A stretch of DNA of 64,000 bases. Origin: JAHBNG01 sp039028975 (GTDB taxonomy: Bacteria; Chloroflexota; Anaerolineae; Caldilineales; Caldilineaceae). Of the stretch, positions 7,562-16,604 are shown piece after piece; positions within the stretch are counted from its first letter, which is position 1; each line of letters begins with the position of its first letter. Under the pieces are notes generated by a model. That model was not told the origin of the DNA. It worked only from the letters and a program-made list of their open reading frames with translations, and ran no database searches. Location: NCBI GenBank assembly GCA_039028975.1, contig JBCCHB010000053.1:1-64000 (forward strand), given 5' to 3'. The position numbers and the translations under genes are program-made.

Positions 7562-9865
7562 TTGCCAAGTGCAGATACGCTAAACAACAAAACCAGGGAG
7601 GAGATTCCGACCTCCAAGCCCGCTACCTTTGACGCCAGTACGGTTGAGACTGGTGATGTTGTCTTGGCATCAACTGATCGTCATCAACTCTTTGCCACAT
7701 TCTTTGAGCAGCTCTACTTGGCTAAAGAGGTCTATACTTACGAAGACCAAATCGTCTTGCACTGGCCTAAAACGCTTCAGGCACCGGCGAACTATGTCGC
7801 AAGGCTACAGCATGAAAGCGGACGGATCTATGCTGAGATTATAGGAGAACAGGGAGAAAGTGGGGACCGAGTCTTTACCCAAGCGCTCTCTATCCCTGAT
7901 GGCGTCTATACCGTCATTCTCATGCCGGATGCTGATGAATATTACAAAAAAGGCATTCGTGTCGAGCACAAGATTCCCCTTGCCGTCGTACGAGCGGATT
8001 ACCGGTCAGTACCCTATGCGCCCCCACCCCAGCGCGTTGTCGAGATGCTTCACCACGCTATAGTCCAAAGTGACAAGTTATTTGCTGAAACGGCCAAAAT
8101 GGCTGCGGGCTGGTGGGATAAGGTAAAGCCTGAACGCATATTGGATGTTGTTGACACAGTAAACCAGCTAAAAAATGCTACACGTATTGATGGGCAGTCG
8201 CTGTTGTATCTGCTAGGTCTCACGGGCATGGTCAATCGTTTTGGCAAGAAAGATGAATTCTCTCCGGTTCTCCGCCAGCAGATTGAGCATTGTATCTGCT
8301 CCTTTCCATACAGCAGGTTTATAGAACGTTTATCTTCAACGCGCCTTGTGAATGATGGTGCTCAAGAGACTCATCTCTCTAGCCATACCGAGCCGCTCGG
8401 TTTGGACAGTACAGGGCAGTTGCTGCTCTTTACATGTGAGTTGCTGGCTGGACAATACACTCAGCAGAGACTCGCTAATGACAATGAAGGTGGAGAGCAG
8501 CATCTAAGGCAGGGCGAAATCGCTGTTTTGCAATGGCTACGTCATGCAGCCAGCTACGGATTTGTGGATCTCTCAAGCCACGGGATGGCCCATTTAGTAG
8601 TTGCCCTGACGCATCTAATCGATTTTGCCGATTCGGAGCCGATTTGGGAGATGGCCGCCATTGTCATGGATAAGGTGATGGTAACGATGGCCCTCTCTTC
8701 TTTCCAAGGCGTTTATGGTTCTGAATGCCTTGCGGAGAATCATGGCGATTTGATGGGCCTTAGCGGTCACCTGTCCCCCTTGGCTGGTATCGCGCGTTTG
8801 CAATGGGGAATGGGCACATGGAATCGGCACATTGCTGGCCCTGTTAGCTTGGCCTGTTGTGAGAATTATGAGCAGCCTTCTCTGATTACTGCACTAGCCG
8901 TGGATCGGCCTGAAGGCATGTGGGCCACAGAATATCATACCGGCGTGAATGTCGCCTTGGGGGAGGGCCTAGATGCTGAACCAGGTAGCACCATACAGAC
9001 CAAGTCAACGTCTATTTTCACTGCGCCTACTAACCTTGAAAGTAGAGCCGAGGCAGATGCTTTAAATACAGCTCTCCAACAATATGAGAATCATGTAGGC
9101 ATCAAGAAGTCCATTTATAAGACAGCAGATTTCCTACTGACCGCCGTTCAAGGGATTGAACCAGAAATTTATAGAGAGGCGCATCGGCTAGATAAATTTG
9201 CGAGACCTAAAAATCGAGAAGCAGTTTGGCAAGCAACTATGGGTCCAGATGCTGTCGTATTTGTTCGCTACTCCAAGTTCTGTCAACCCAATGCGAACTC
9301 GGAGCACCGATGGCAAGAGGGGCTTGTCCCCCGCATTGCCCACTACCAGGATTGTTTGCTCGCTCTCTATCGCCTACCCGCTGAGGAAGTGGTTGGTTTT
9401 ACCTATGTCAATTTTCCTACCTATGCATTTGATGAGTATCAAGTGCGCAAACAGTGGGCATTTGCAGTCCACGGGGATGCTTACCTCGCCTTGGCTAGCT
9501 CCCATCCACTAGAATTGGTGCGGGAGGGGCAGACGGCCTATCGGGAGCTACGGGTTTATGGTTCTGAGGTGGTCTGGCTTTGCCAGATGGGTAGCAAGAG
9601 CGTGTACGGCTCGTTTGATGAATTTCGGAAACAGATACTCAAATCGCGGCTCGTGTTTACTGGACTTTCTGTGAACTATACAGGACCCAGTGGAGAGGCC
9701 CTCGCATTTGGCTGGGATTCCGCACTGCAAGTTAACGGTCAGAGTTTACAACACCAAAGCCAGAATCACTACGATGGCCCATACTGCACAACAGATGGTT
9801 GGCCGGCGAATCAGATGATTGTCACCCATGAAAAAGATGCTATGCAGTTAGGCCTGACGACTTAA
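7562..9865 (+). CDS. Unrecognised 767-residue protein, possibly a polysaccharide-lyase-like fold
   Basis: Starts at TTG 7562 with AGGTG 5 nt upstream; no better ATG is available near the frame start. I do not recognise the family. There is no signal peptide and no transmembrane segment. An N-terminal beta-rich part (to about residue 150) is followed by a long helical region (about 160-520) with conserved-looking GMAHLVVALTHLIDF, AENHGDLMGLSGHLSPLAGIARLQWGMGTWN and ACCENY. A C-terminal beta-rich part follows (about 540-767; VGFTYVNFPTYAFDEY, RVYGSEVVWLCQMG). Helical toroid followed by beta-sandwich is the layout of heparinase II/III-type lyases, but that is an inference from texture only. It sits between the PhyH gene and a GNAT fragment. 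Confidence 0.6.
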   Translation: MPSADTLNNKTREEIPTSKPATFDASTVETGDVVLASTDRHQLFATFFEQLYLAKEVYTYEDQIVLHWPKTLQAPANYVARLQHESGRIYAEIIGEQGESGDRVFTQALSIPDGVYTVILMPDADEYYKKGIRVEHKIPLAVVRADYRSVPYAPPPQRVVEMLHHAIVQSDKLFAETAKMAAGWWDKVKPERILDVVDTVNQLKNATRIDGQSLLYLLGLTGMVNRFGKKDEFSPVLRQQIEHCICSFPYSRFIERLSSTRLVNDGAQETHLSSHTEPLGLDSTGQLLLFTCELLAGQYTQQRLANDNEGGEQHLRQGEIAVLQWLRHAASYGFVDLSSHGMAHLVVALTHLIDFADSEPIWEMAAIVMDKVMVTMALSSFQGVYGSECLAENHGDLMGLSGHLSPLAGIARLQWGMGTWNRHIAGPVSLACCENYEQPSLITALAVDRPEGMWATEYHTGVNVALGEGLDAEPGSTIQTKSTSIFTAPTNLESRAEADALNTALQQYENHVGIKKSIYKTADFLLTAVQGIEPEIYREAHRLDKFARPKNREAVWQATMGPDAVVFVRYSKFCQPNANSEHRWQEGLVPRIAHYQDCLLALYRLPAEEVVGFTYVNFPTYAFDEYQVRKQWAFAVHGDAYLALASSHPLELVREGQTAYRELRVYGSEVVWLCQMGSKSVYGSFDEFRKQILKSRLVFTGLSVNYTGPSGEALAFGWDSALQVNGQSLQHQSQNHYDGPYCTTDGWPANQMIVTHEKDAMQLGLTT

Positions 9866-9888
9866 GATCGACAAGTCAAACTTGGCAA

Positions 9889-10227
9889 GTGTGGGAATTT
9901 GGCTTTCGTGATGTTACATTGCGCCTACTTGCCGTTGACGATTCCGTTCGGGGACAAGGTGTAGGACGTAGGTTAGTTGAGCTATTTGAGATCCAATCTA
10001 TGAAGCTAGGGGCAGGACGGGTTAGCTTGGGTTCAGTCGAAGAGGCCAAGGCATTCTATTGGCATTTGGGGTACCGAGGAAAAACGTCTATGCACAAGGA
10101 ACTGCCGCTGCCGGGAAAAATTCGGGAGCTGAAGCTAAAACGCTGGTCAGAGCAGATAGGCGATCTAGCTGTTGGGCATACGGTACAAGTTGATGAGGGT
10201 TCAGGACAAATACCATCTTTGTTTTAA
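9889..10227 (+). CDS. GNAT N-acetyltransferase domain, apparently N-terminally truncated
   Basis: 112 residues from a GTG; the frame is open further upstream, overlapping the previous gene's 3' end, without an ATG. It contains the acetyl-CoA binding motif VRGQGVGRRLVELFE and the later strand-helix AFYWHLGYRGKTSMHKEL, i.e. the C-terminal half of a GNAT fold. The first strands and helices are missing, so it is either a minimal GNAT or the remnant of a longer gene. No Shine-Dalgarno sequence is visible. The preceding gene ends at 9865, so it may be translationally coupled. Confidence 0.55.
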   Translation: MWEFGFRDVTLRLLAVDDSVRGQGVGRRLVELFEIQSMKLGAGRVSLGSVEEAKAFYWHLGYRGKTSMHKELPLPGKIRELKLKRWSEQIGDLAVGHTVQVDEGSGQIPSLF

Positions 10228-10346
10228 CCATACATTTTCAACGTTTTTATTTGACTCTATAGGGGGCTAAGGATCTCGCTGGTCCGGAACTTAAATTTAC
10301 TCTGATAATCTTCGATTTCGGTGTTAGAGTTTCGGTGTCAGAATCC

Positions 10347-10378
10347 GAAAACGCCTATAGAGCGTTTTATTTTCTATT
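10347..10378 (+). terminator. Intrinsic terminator before the peptide transporter operon
   Basis: AAAACGC-CTATAGA-GCGTTTT followed by ATTTTCTATTTT. It ends 24 nt before the binding-protein start, so it could stop upstream transcription or act as an attenuator in the leader. Confidence 0.6.
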
Positions 10379-10402
10379 TTGCTTACAACTTAGGAGGAAG
10401 CA

Positions 10403-12463
10403 ATGAGAGAACGTAAAATTCATCGTCGACGATTCTTACAATTGTCCGGCGCAACTACGGCAGCGGCTGTCTTGGCCGCGTGTGGTGGCTCCGGCCCAGA
10501 GATCGTCTCCGAAAGCGCGAGCAACGAAGCCGCCCCCGCGGCTGAGGCAGAAGCGCCTAAAGAAGAGGCCGTTGTGGTTGAGGATGTGGAAACCCCGTCT
10601 CAATTCTCGGAATCGCCGCGGCTGGCCGAGATGGTTGCTGCGGGTGAACTCCCCCCTGTGGATGAGCGTCTCCCTGTGGAGCCGCTGACTCTGGCCCGTG
10701 AAGCCATCGGTGAGTATGGTGGCCTTGTGCGCATGGTTCACCTCGATCCATCCAGCTTTGTAAGTCAATACGGTTGGTTTGCCGAGCGCATGTTGTCCTA
10801 CTCTGATCAGGATCTCAAGACCCTGGTTCCCAATGTTTTGGAAAGCTGGGAACAGAGCGATGACGCCACCCAATACACGCTCCACCTGCGTGAAGGCATG
10901 AAGTGGTCCGACGGTACGCCTGTTACTACAGTCGATGTTGATTTCTGGTGGAATTCACTGGCCACCCATCCCGATGTGTCGGGCAGTGTCTGGTGGGTCT
11001 ATCGCCACGGTGGCGACGTCATGACGTTAGAGATTCAGGACGATTACACCTTCTCCGTCACCTTCGCGGCTCCCTTTGGAAACTTCCCGGCCTACCTCAC
11101 TCGCCGCTTCCAGGGCGATTTCCTGGTGCCTAGCCACTACCTCCAGCAATTCCACGCCGACTTTGCCGATGAGGCGGAACTCAACGCCATGGTTGAAGCA
11201 GAAGAATTCGAAAGTTGGGTTCAGCTCCTCAGCAATAAGCGTAGCGGTCGCAGCGTTTGGGGAACGCGCCCCAATTCGCCTGAATATCCCATGCTCTCTG
11301 GCTGGATCGTGGATGAAGAACCGCAACAGGGTCTGGTACTGATGAAGAGGAACCCCTACTACTGGAAGGTTGACGCCAGCGGCCAACAGTTGCCCTATGT
11401 GGAAGATCTGCGCATCGACTTTGTGGCCAATCATGAGATTACTACCCAAAAGGTCATCCAAGGTGAGTTTGACTATGTCGGGCCCCATGATGTTTCGATT
11501 GCTCGTTTCCCGCTCTACAAAGAGAACGAGGAAAGTCAGCACTATCAGGTCATGGACTACACTAGCTGTATGACCGACCGCTACACCCTCTACCCCAACC
11601 ATACGCTGCCAGAAGATCCGGTCTTGCAGGAGATTGTGCGTAATCCCAACTTTGTCAAGGCGCTCAACGTTGCCATCGATCGGGAAGAGATCAACGAAAA
11701 CCTCTTCTTCGGTCTGGCGACAATGGGGCAGTTGGCTCCTATGCCTAACTCCCAGTACTTTAAACAGGAATATGCTGATGCATTTGCCCAGTTTGATCCC
11801 GAACTGGCCAATCAGCTGTTGGATGAGATGGGGCTAACCGAGCGCAATAGTGATGGATTCCGCCTGCGCCCAGATGGTGAAGTGTTGGAATTTAACATTG
11901 AACACGCCGGCCCACGTGTGGGTGTGGCTACCCATGAGTACACGGAAATTGTGGTTACCTTCTGGCGAGAAGTCGGCATCGATGCCTCGACCAAAGAACT
12001 CCAGATCTCGCTCTACAATGAGCGCTGGAACCAAGGTTTGATCCACTGTGGCTGTTGGCACGCGGATCGCTGCACAGACTTGCTGCTACCCATTGAGATG
12101 CGTTGGTACATTCCGGTCAATGTTGGCCAAGGTGGTGCTGGCCCGCTATGGGGACAATATTTCCAAAGCGGCGGCGAAAATGGCGAGGAACCACCAGCCG
12201 AGATCCTGGCCCTCTTTGATGCCTACAATACGATGAACACCGTCTCTGACGATGCTGAGCGGGTCGCTGCTGGTCAGCAAATCTTCGACTGGCTGGCTGA
12301 GAATCCGCTGGCCGTTGGCTCGATTGTAGAAAGCCCTGCTCCGCTGATCTTCCCCAAGACCATGCGCAATCTGCCCGCAGCTGGCAAGCCCGTTGGTTGG
12401 GACACGTACGGTATTTCGACTTATCACCCGGAAGCCTTCTTCTATGAAGGTGGCGGCGCGTAG
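10403..12463 (+). CDS. ABC transporter substrate-binding protein, peptide/nickel type (SBP family 5)
   Basis: 686 residues; ATG 10403 follows a strong TAGGAGGA ribosome site. The N-terminus carries a twin-arginine-like motif (HRRRFLQLSG) and a lipobox (AAVLAACGG) giving a lipid-anchored protein outside the membrane, then an acidic Ala/Glu-rich spacer of ~45 residues. The body has SBP_bac_5 features: LHLREGMKWSDGTPVTTVDVDFWW, FVKALNVAIDREEINENLFFGLA and the closing segment TYGISTYHPE. It binds oligopeptides or a similar solute and feeds the permeases downstream. Ligand cannot be told from sequence. Confidence 0.95.
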   Translation: MRERKIHRRRFLQLSGATTAAAVLAACGGSGPEIVSESASNEAAPAAEAEAPKEEAVVVEDVETPSQFSESPRLAEMVAAGELPPVDERLPVEPLTLAREAIGEYGGLVRMVHLDPSSFVSQYGWFAERMLSYSDQDLKTLVPNVLESWEQSDDATQYTLHLREGMKWSDGTPVTTVDVDFWWNSLATHPDVSGSVWWVYRHGGDVMTLEIQDDYTFSVTFAAPFGNFPAYLTRRFQGDFLVPSHYLQQFHADFADEAELNAMVEAEEFESWVQLLSNKRSGRSVWGTRPNSPEYPMLSGWIVDEEPQQGLVLMKRNPYYWKVDASGQQLPYVEDLRIDFVANHEITTQKVIQGEFDYVGPHDVSIARFPLYKENEESQHYQVMDYTSCMTDRYTLYPNHTLPEDPVLQEIVRNPNFVKALNVAIDREEINENLFFGLATMGQLAPMPNSQYFKQEYADAFAQFDPELANQLLDEMGLTERNSDGFRLRPDGEVLEFNIEHAGPRVGVATHEYTEIVVTFWREVGIDASTKELQISLYNERWNQGLIHCGCWHADRCTDLLLPIEMRWYIPVNVGQGGAGPLWGQYFQSGGENGEEPPAEILALFDAYNTMNTVSDDAERVAAGQQIFDWLAENPLAVGSIVESPAPLIFPKTMRNLPAAGKPVGWDTYGISTYHPEAFFYEGGGA

Positions 12464-12520
12464 GATGATAGGGTGAGGGGTGATAGGGTGTTTTTCGCTT
12501 ATCCTCCCTTGCCCGAAGCC

Positions 12521-12625
12521 CAACCGTAGGTCACATTTGCAATGTGACAGACGTTGAATGTCCGGTGATTTTGGAACATGAGGGGGCATCCATGTCTGTC
12601 CGATTTGGAATCGGACCTACGGTTG
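12521..12625. repeat. Nested palindromic element in the transporter operon
   Basis: Outer arms CAACCGTAGGTC (12521-12532) and GACCTACGGTTG (12614-12625) are exact complements. Inside lie two perfect hairpins: GTCACATTTGCAATGTGAC (12530-12548) and GTCCGATTTGGAATCGGAC (12598-12616). It occupies the 222-bp gap between the binding protein and the first permease, where it could lower downstream expression or protect the upstream mRNA. Confidence 0.85.
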
Positions 12626-12685
12626 AACAGGTTAATCGTTTTGGTATATAGCCAACTGGGTTGAGTATAAGGCAAACCTTCCACT

Positions 12686-13687
12686 ATGGCCGTTTATATA
12701 ATTCAGCGTATTTTGCGCATCATCCCGCTCTTTTTTCTGATATCATTGATTGCCTTTTTGGTGATCCAATTGCCTCCTGGTGACTATCTGACTGAGCATA
12801 TCAACAACTTGCGCGCCTCGGGGCGAGATGTGGATGAAGCAGAGGTTGAGCGCTTGATGAAGCAGTATGCGCTGGATCGACCCATGTATCAACAGTACCT
12901 GACGTGGATGAGGAATATTCTCACGGAAGGGTACTTTGGGCAATCTTTCCAATGGGGACGGCCTGTCAATGAGGTGATCGGGGAGCGGCTGGTGCTGACC
13001 TTTCTGATTGCTTTTTTGACGACTATCTTTGTGTGGATTGTGGCACTGCCGATTGGTATCTACGTATCAGTGCGCCAATATACCTTTGCGGATTATTTCT
13101 TTACGTTGATTGGATTTATTGGTCTTGCCGTGCCGGGCTTTTTGCTGGCCCTGGTCGTCATGTATTCATCATTTGCCTGGTTTGGCATCCGGGTAGGCGG
13201 CCTCTTTTCGCCCGAATATCAGCTAGAGCCATGGAGCATAGACAAGGTGATGGATATGATGACCCGTATTTGGGTGCCGGTAGTGATTTTGGGCATCGGC
13301 GGGACAGCCAACATCATCCGCATCATGCGCGCCACCATGTTGGATGAGCTACGTAAACAGTATGTGACAGTCGCGCGGGCCAAGGGATTATCTGAATTTT
13401 CAGTACTCATGCGCTATCCAGTGCGCATCGCCATTAACCCACTCATTAGTACCATCGGCTGGCTTTTACCCTGGTTCATCTCTGGTGGCACGATTGTCAA
13501 CATTGTTCTAAACTTGGAAACGGCTGGCGTTGTCCTGTGGCGCGCCTTGCTCTCTCAAGATATGTTCTTGGCAGGTAGCTACGTGCTGATTATTGGCACA
13601 TTAACGCTCTTCGGCAGCCTTATCTCGGATCTATTGCTGGCCGCGCTGGATCCGCGGATTCGGTTAGGCAGTACAGAAGGTCTTTAA
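12686..13687 (+). CDS. ABC transporter permease, OppB/DppB type
   Basis: 333 residues. The N-terminus YIIQRILRIIPLFFLISLIAFLVIQ is the typical first membrane segment of this family, with LPPGD after it. Five further hydrophobic segments follow, and the EAA loop that contacts the ATPase is at ARAKGLSEFSVLMRYPVR. It forms the inner-membrane channel with the permease at 13813. The usual length is 310-340, so it is complete. Confidence 0.95.
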   Translation: MAVYIIQRILRIIPLFFLISLIAFLVIQLPPGDYLTEHINNLRASGRDVDEAEVERLMKQYALDRPMYQQYLTWMRNILTEGYFGQSFQWGRPVNEVIGERLVLTFLIAFLTTIFVWIVALPIGIYVSVRQYTFADYFFTLIGFIGLAVPGFLLALVVMYSSFAWFGIRVGGLFSPEYQLEPWSIDKVMDMMTRIWVPVVILGIGGTANIIRIMRATMLDELRKQYVTVARAKGLSEFSVLMRYPVRIAINPLISTIGWLLPWFISGGTIVNIVLNLETAGVVLWRALLSQDMFLAGSYVLIIGTLTLFGSLISDLLLAALDPRIRLGSTEGL

Positions 13688-13700
13688 TGTCTCGCATTTC

Positions 13701-13781
13701 AGCTAGTCAGCACTTCAGCTGACTACAGAACAAATAGACTGGCTGACAAGCTGACAAGCTGACTAGCTGACTAGCTGACTA
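13701..13781. repeat. 8-bp tandem repeats with an inverted partner
   Basis: Five tandem 8-mers (GCTGACAA twice, then GCTGACTA three times) occupy 13742-13781. Upstream, AGCTAGTCAGC (13701-13711) is their complement, so the leader can fold into alternative hairpins. It fills the 125-bp gap between the two permease genes. Confidence 0.85.
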
Positions 13782-13812
13782 GCGGCCACACACAGGAATC
13801 ATCAAACCTTTT

Positions 13813-14997
13813 ATGTCCTTCATTCGTAATCTCTTCAAACGCAAGTTACCCGGTATAGAGCTTCAGGAGCGAATCTTCGAAGAATCGGATGAGTATTTTC
13901 GCGCGGGACAGTGGCAGTTGGTCTGGTGGAAGTTTAAACGCCACCGATTGGCCCAGCTTGCACTTTGGATACTACTAATCTTCTATCTGGTAGCGCTCTT
14001 GGCCCAATTCGTTGCGCCTCATAATCCGTTGACGCGTTACAAGGAACTCGCATCAGCACCACCCACCAAGCTCCGTATCTATGATATCGTAACGGGAACC
14101 TATCAGCGACCGTTTATTTACTCGATTATCCGTGGCCGTGATCCAGTGACGGCTCGTCCTATCTACCAACTTAACGGCGATGAGATCAACCCCATTCGCC
14201 TCTTTGTACGGGGAGATGAATACAATTTTCTCGGCCTATTCAAAACAAATCTCCACCTATTTGGCACTGACGCAAAGCGCAACGAAGATGGTGATTTGGT
14301 TGGAACCCCCTTCTTTATGTTTGGCACGGACCGCATTGGTCGCGACGTTTTCTCGCGTATTATTCACGGTGCACGAGTTTCAATGACGGTAGGTCTAGTA
14401 GGTGTGGCGTTGAGCTTTGTCTTTGGCCTGGTTCTTGGCGGTATTTCAGGCTACTTTGGTGGAACGGTGGATGAGATCATTCAGCGTTTGATTGATTTGC
14501 TGGTCTCTTTGCCTGCCATCCCTCTTTGGATGTCTTTGGCTGCTGCGCTGCCTCAGGAATGGTCCAATTTGCAGCTCTACTTTGCCATTACGCTTATTTT
14601 GTCTATTCTCGGCTGGACGACCTTGGCTAGAGTGGTGCGCGGCAAAATTCTCAGTCTGCGCGAGGAGGATTTTGTTATGGCGGCCCGGCTGGATGGGGAG
14701 AGTGAATGGACCATTATTACCAAGTACCTCCTACCTGGCTTTGCTAGCTACATTATTGTTTCGCTGACTATCGCTATTCCCAATATGATTTTGGGGGAAA
14801 CGGCACTCAGTTTCTTGGGCATCGGCCTCAAATCGCCTACCATCAGTTGGGGCGTTATGTTACAAGATGCGCAGAACATTATGTCGGTTGCTCAGCTTCC
14901 GTGGACCCTATGGCCTGTTGTCTTTGTTGTGATTGCCGTGCTCATGTTTAACTTCCTGGGTGACGGTATGAGGGATGCGGCGGATCCCTATCATTAA
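13813..14997 (+). CDS. ABC transporter permease, OppC/DppC type
   Basis: 394 residues. A cytoplasmic N-terminal stretch of ~50 residues precedes the first membrane segment (LALWILLIFYLVALLAQFVAPHNP). A long external loop of ~120 residues follows, ending in LFGTDRIGRDVFSRIIHGARVS, which is the hallmark of this family. The EAA loop is AARLDGESEWTIITKYLLPG. The loop is longer than in E. coli OppC/DppC (about 300 residues) and accounts for the extra length. It pairs with the permease at 12686. Confidence 0.95.
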   Translation: MSFIRNLFKRKLPGIELQERIFEESDEYFRAGQWQLVWWKFKRHRLAQLALWILLIFYLVALLAQFVAPHNPLTRYKELASAPPTKLRIYDIVTGTYQRPFIYSIIRGRDPVTARPIYQLNGDEINPIRLFVRGDEYNFLGLFKTNLHLFGTDAKRNEDGDLVGTPFFMFGTDRIGRDVFSRIIHGARVSMTVGLVGVALSFVFGLVLGGISGYFGGTVDEIIQRLIDLLVSLPAIPLWMSLAAALPQEWSNLQLYFAITLILSILGWTTLARVVRGKILSLREEDFVMAARLDGESEWTIITKYLLPGFASYIIVSLTIAIPNMILGETALSFLGIGLKSPTISWGVMLQDAQNIMSVAQLPWTLWPVVFVVIAVLMFNFLGDGMRDAADPYH

Positions 14998-15264
14998 GTC
15001 TAAATCTGAATTAAATACTTATTTTCCGCTACCCCTAAAACGGGGTTTGGAGCTTTATGTCAACTAAAGTGCTAAACTGTCTCAGTTTCGACGTTGCAGG
15101 TGGCTTTGGTGAGACCACTTCACATATATGAGTGCCAAACCCTAGTCCCAGTAGCATTTATTTTGCCAACTAAGCCATCATGTCCAGAATTAGTCCATCT
15201 ATGTCGCTAAATTCAATCTTTGCACAATGTTTGCACTAGTTTTGTTGAGTGTCGGAAAATAAGT

Positions 15265-15408
15265 AAATAATTAATTTGTGGATTTGTGAATTGTTGAATG
15301 ATTAATGGCCTGGCCAGTGGAGTACTCTGCTTATACTGTGCAATCCCCAATGCCTAGCTTGTTTTCATTAAAAGTTCACAAATTTAGTGATTCAACAATT
15401 AATTATTT
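15265..15408. repeat. AT-rich MITE-like inverted repeat
   Basis: AAATAATTAATT (15265-15276) and AATTAATTATTT (15397-15408) are perfect 12-bp inverted termini; further matching pieces (GTTGAAT/ATTCAAC and others) occur just inside. The 144-bp element ends 10 bp before the rhomboid gene. The remainder of 14998-15264 has only a small ACCCC/GGGGT hairpin at 15031-15046 without a clear T-run. Confidence 0.6.
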
Positions 15409-15418
15409 CGGACGCTTT

Positions 15419-16564
15419 ATGTCATCCAACCCAATGAGCAACACAGAGTTCCAACCTCAGGTGCCCCATCCGCAGCGATATTGCCCGCGCTGTAAGCAAA
15501 CACCCTTGGAGGAAGCTCATTACAGTGGCTGTGAAATTGATATCTGTCCTCATTGCGGTGGCCTCTGGTGCGAACCTGAAGCATGGAACAGAGAGCAGTT
15601 GGGAGCTCATCCGGATTTTGGAACGTATCAGAATGCACCATCGGTGGAGCGTGCACCCAATATCTTTACCCAAGGCCAAAGTGAGCTTGAGTGTCCTGAG
15701 TGTTCACGCACGCTTACGTCTCTGATGATGGGCACGCCGGCCATCTGCGATGTGGAGCAGTGTGATCGTTGCGGTGGTATCTGGTTTGACCACAAAGAGT
15801 GGGATCACCTGGAGGCGTTAGAGCAGTGGCGTGAAGAGCGGGAGCGCATAGAGGCCATTCCCACATGGACCAATTGGTTCTTACAGTTATTGCTCAGCTT
15901 ACCGACCGAGTTTAACATCCGGCCACGGCGTGTGCCCTATATCACTATCGGATTGGTTCTCATTTCTGTCGTCGCCTTTCTGCTCCAGTTGAGTAGTACA
16001 CCAGAAGTTTGGCTTCCATTGGGGGCCACTCCTTTCCACATTGAGCGAGGCACTCAGCTGTGGACCACGATTACAAGTCTCTTTCTACATGGTGGGTGGC
16101 TTCATCTCCTGTTCAATATGTACTTCCTATACATTTTGGGTGATAATATCGAAGATGTTCTGGGGCCATGGCGTTATCTTGCCTTCTATTTGGTCTGTGG
16201 CATAAGCGCGGCTTTGTTCTATGTCTTACTCAATTTGGGCAGCGAAATTCCCCTAATTGGTGCCAGTGGTGCGATAGCTGGCATTATGGCGGGGTATCTG
16301 CTTCTCTTTCGGCAAGCCCGTCTGACCTTTATGTTCTTTTTCCGTCAGTGGAAGATCCCTGTCTGGATTTGGTTAGGTATTTGGTTTGCCTTCAATGTGT
16401 TTATGACAATTGTTGCTTTAGGGGAAGGTGATAGTAGCGGTATTGCCTGGAGTGCCCATGTAGGTGGCTTTTTGGCTGGGTTAGCGCTCATCTGGCCCTT
16501 CGAGCAAAGGCTTATCCGCAATCATTCATTGCTTTATGTAATGCGAACCTACTGGCAGATATAA
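15419..16564 (+). CDS. Zinc-ribbon plus rhomboid-family intramembrane serine protease
   Basis: 381 residues from ATG 15419 (a longer frame back to 15305 runs through an AT-rich repeat, so it is not preferred). Two TFIIB-like zinc ribbons come first: CPRC…CPHCGGLWC and CPEC…CDRCGGIWFD. The rest is a six-helix rhomboid domain with SLFLHGGWLHLLFNMYFLY, catalytic Ser283 in GASGAIAG and catalytic His347 in AHVGGF. Rhomboids cut transmembrane helices inside the bilayer. The zinc ribbons may recruit a substrate or partner. It lies between the permeases and the ATPases of the peptide importer, same strand, which suggests co-transcription. Substrate unknown. Confidence 0.92.
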   Translation: MSSNPMSNTEFQPQVPHPQRYCPRCKQTPLEEAHYSGCEIDICPHCGGLWCEPEAWNREQLGAHPDFGTYQNAPSVERAPNIFTQGQSELECPECSRTLTSLMMGTPAICDVEQCDRCGGIWFDHKEWDHLEALEQWREERERIEAIPTWTNWFLQLLLSLPTEFNIRPRRVPYITIGLVLISVVAFLLQLSSTPEVWLPLGATPFHIERGTQLWTTITSLFLHGGWLHLLFNMYFLYILGDNIEDVLGPWRYLAFYLVCGISAALFYVLLNLGSEIPLIGASGAIAGIMAGYLLLFRQARLTFMFFFRQWKIPVWIWLGIWFAFNVFMTIVALGEGDSSGIAWSAHVGGFLAGLALIWPFEQRLIRNHSLLYVMRTYWQI

Positions 16565-16604
16565 GGTTGTTACATCAATATAATTATTCACAGGTTCATG
16601 ATTC

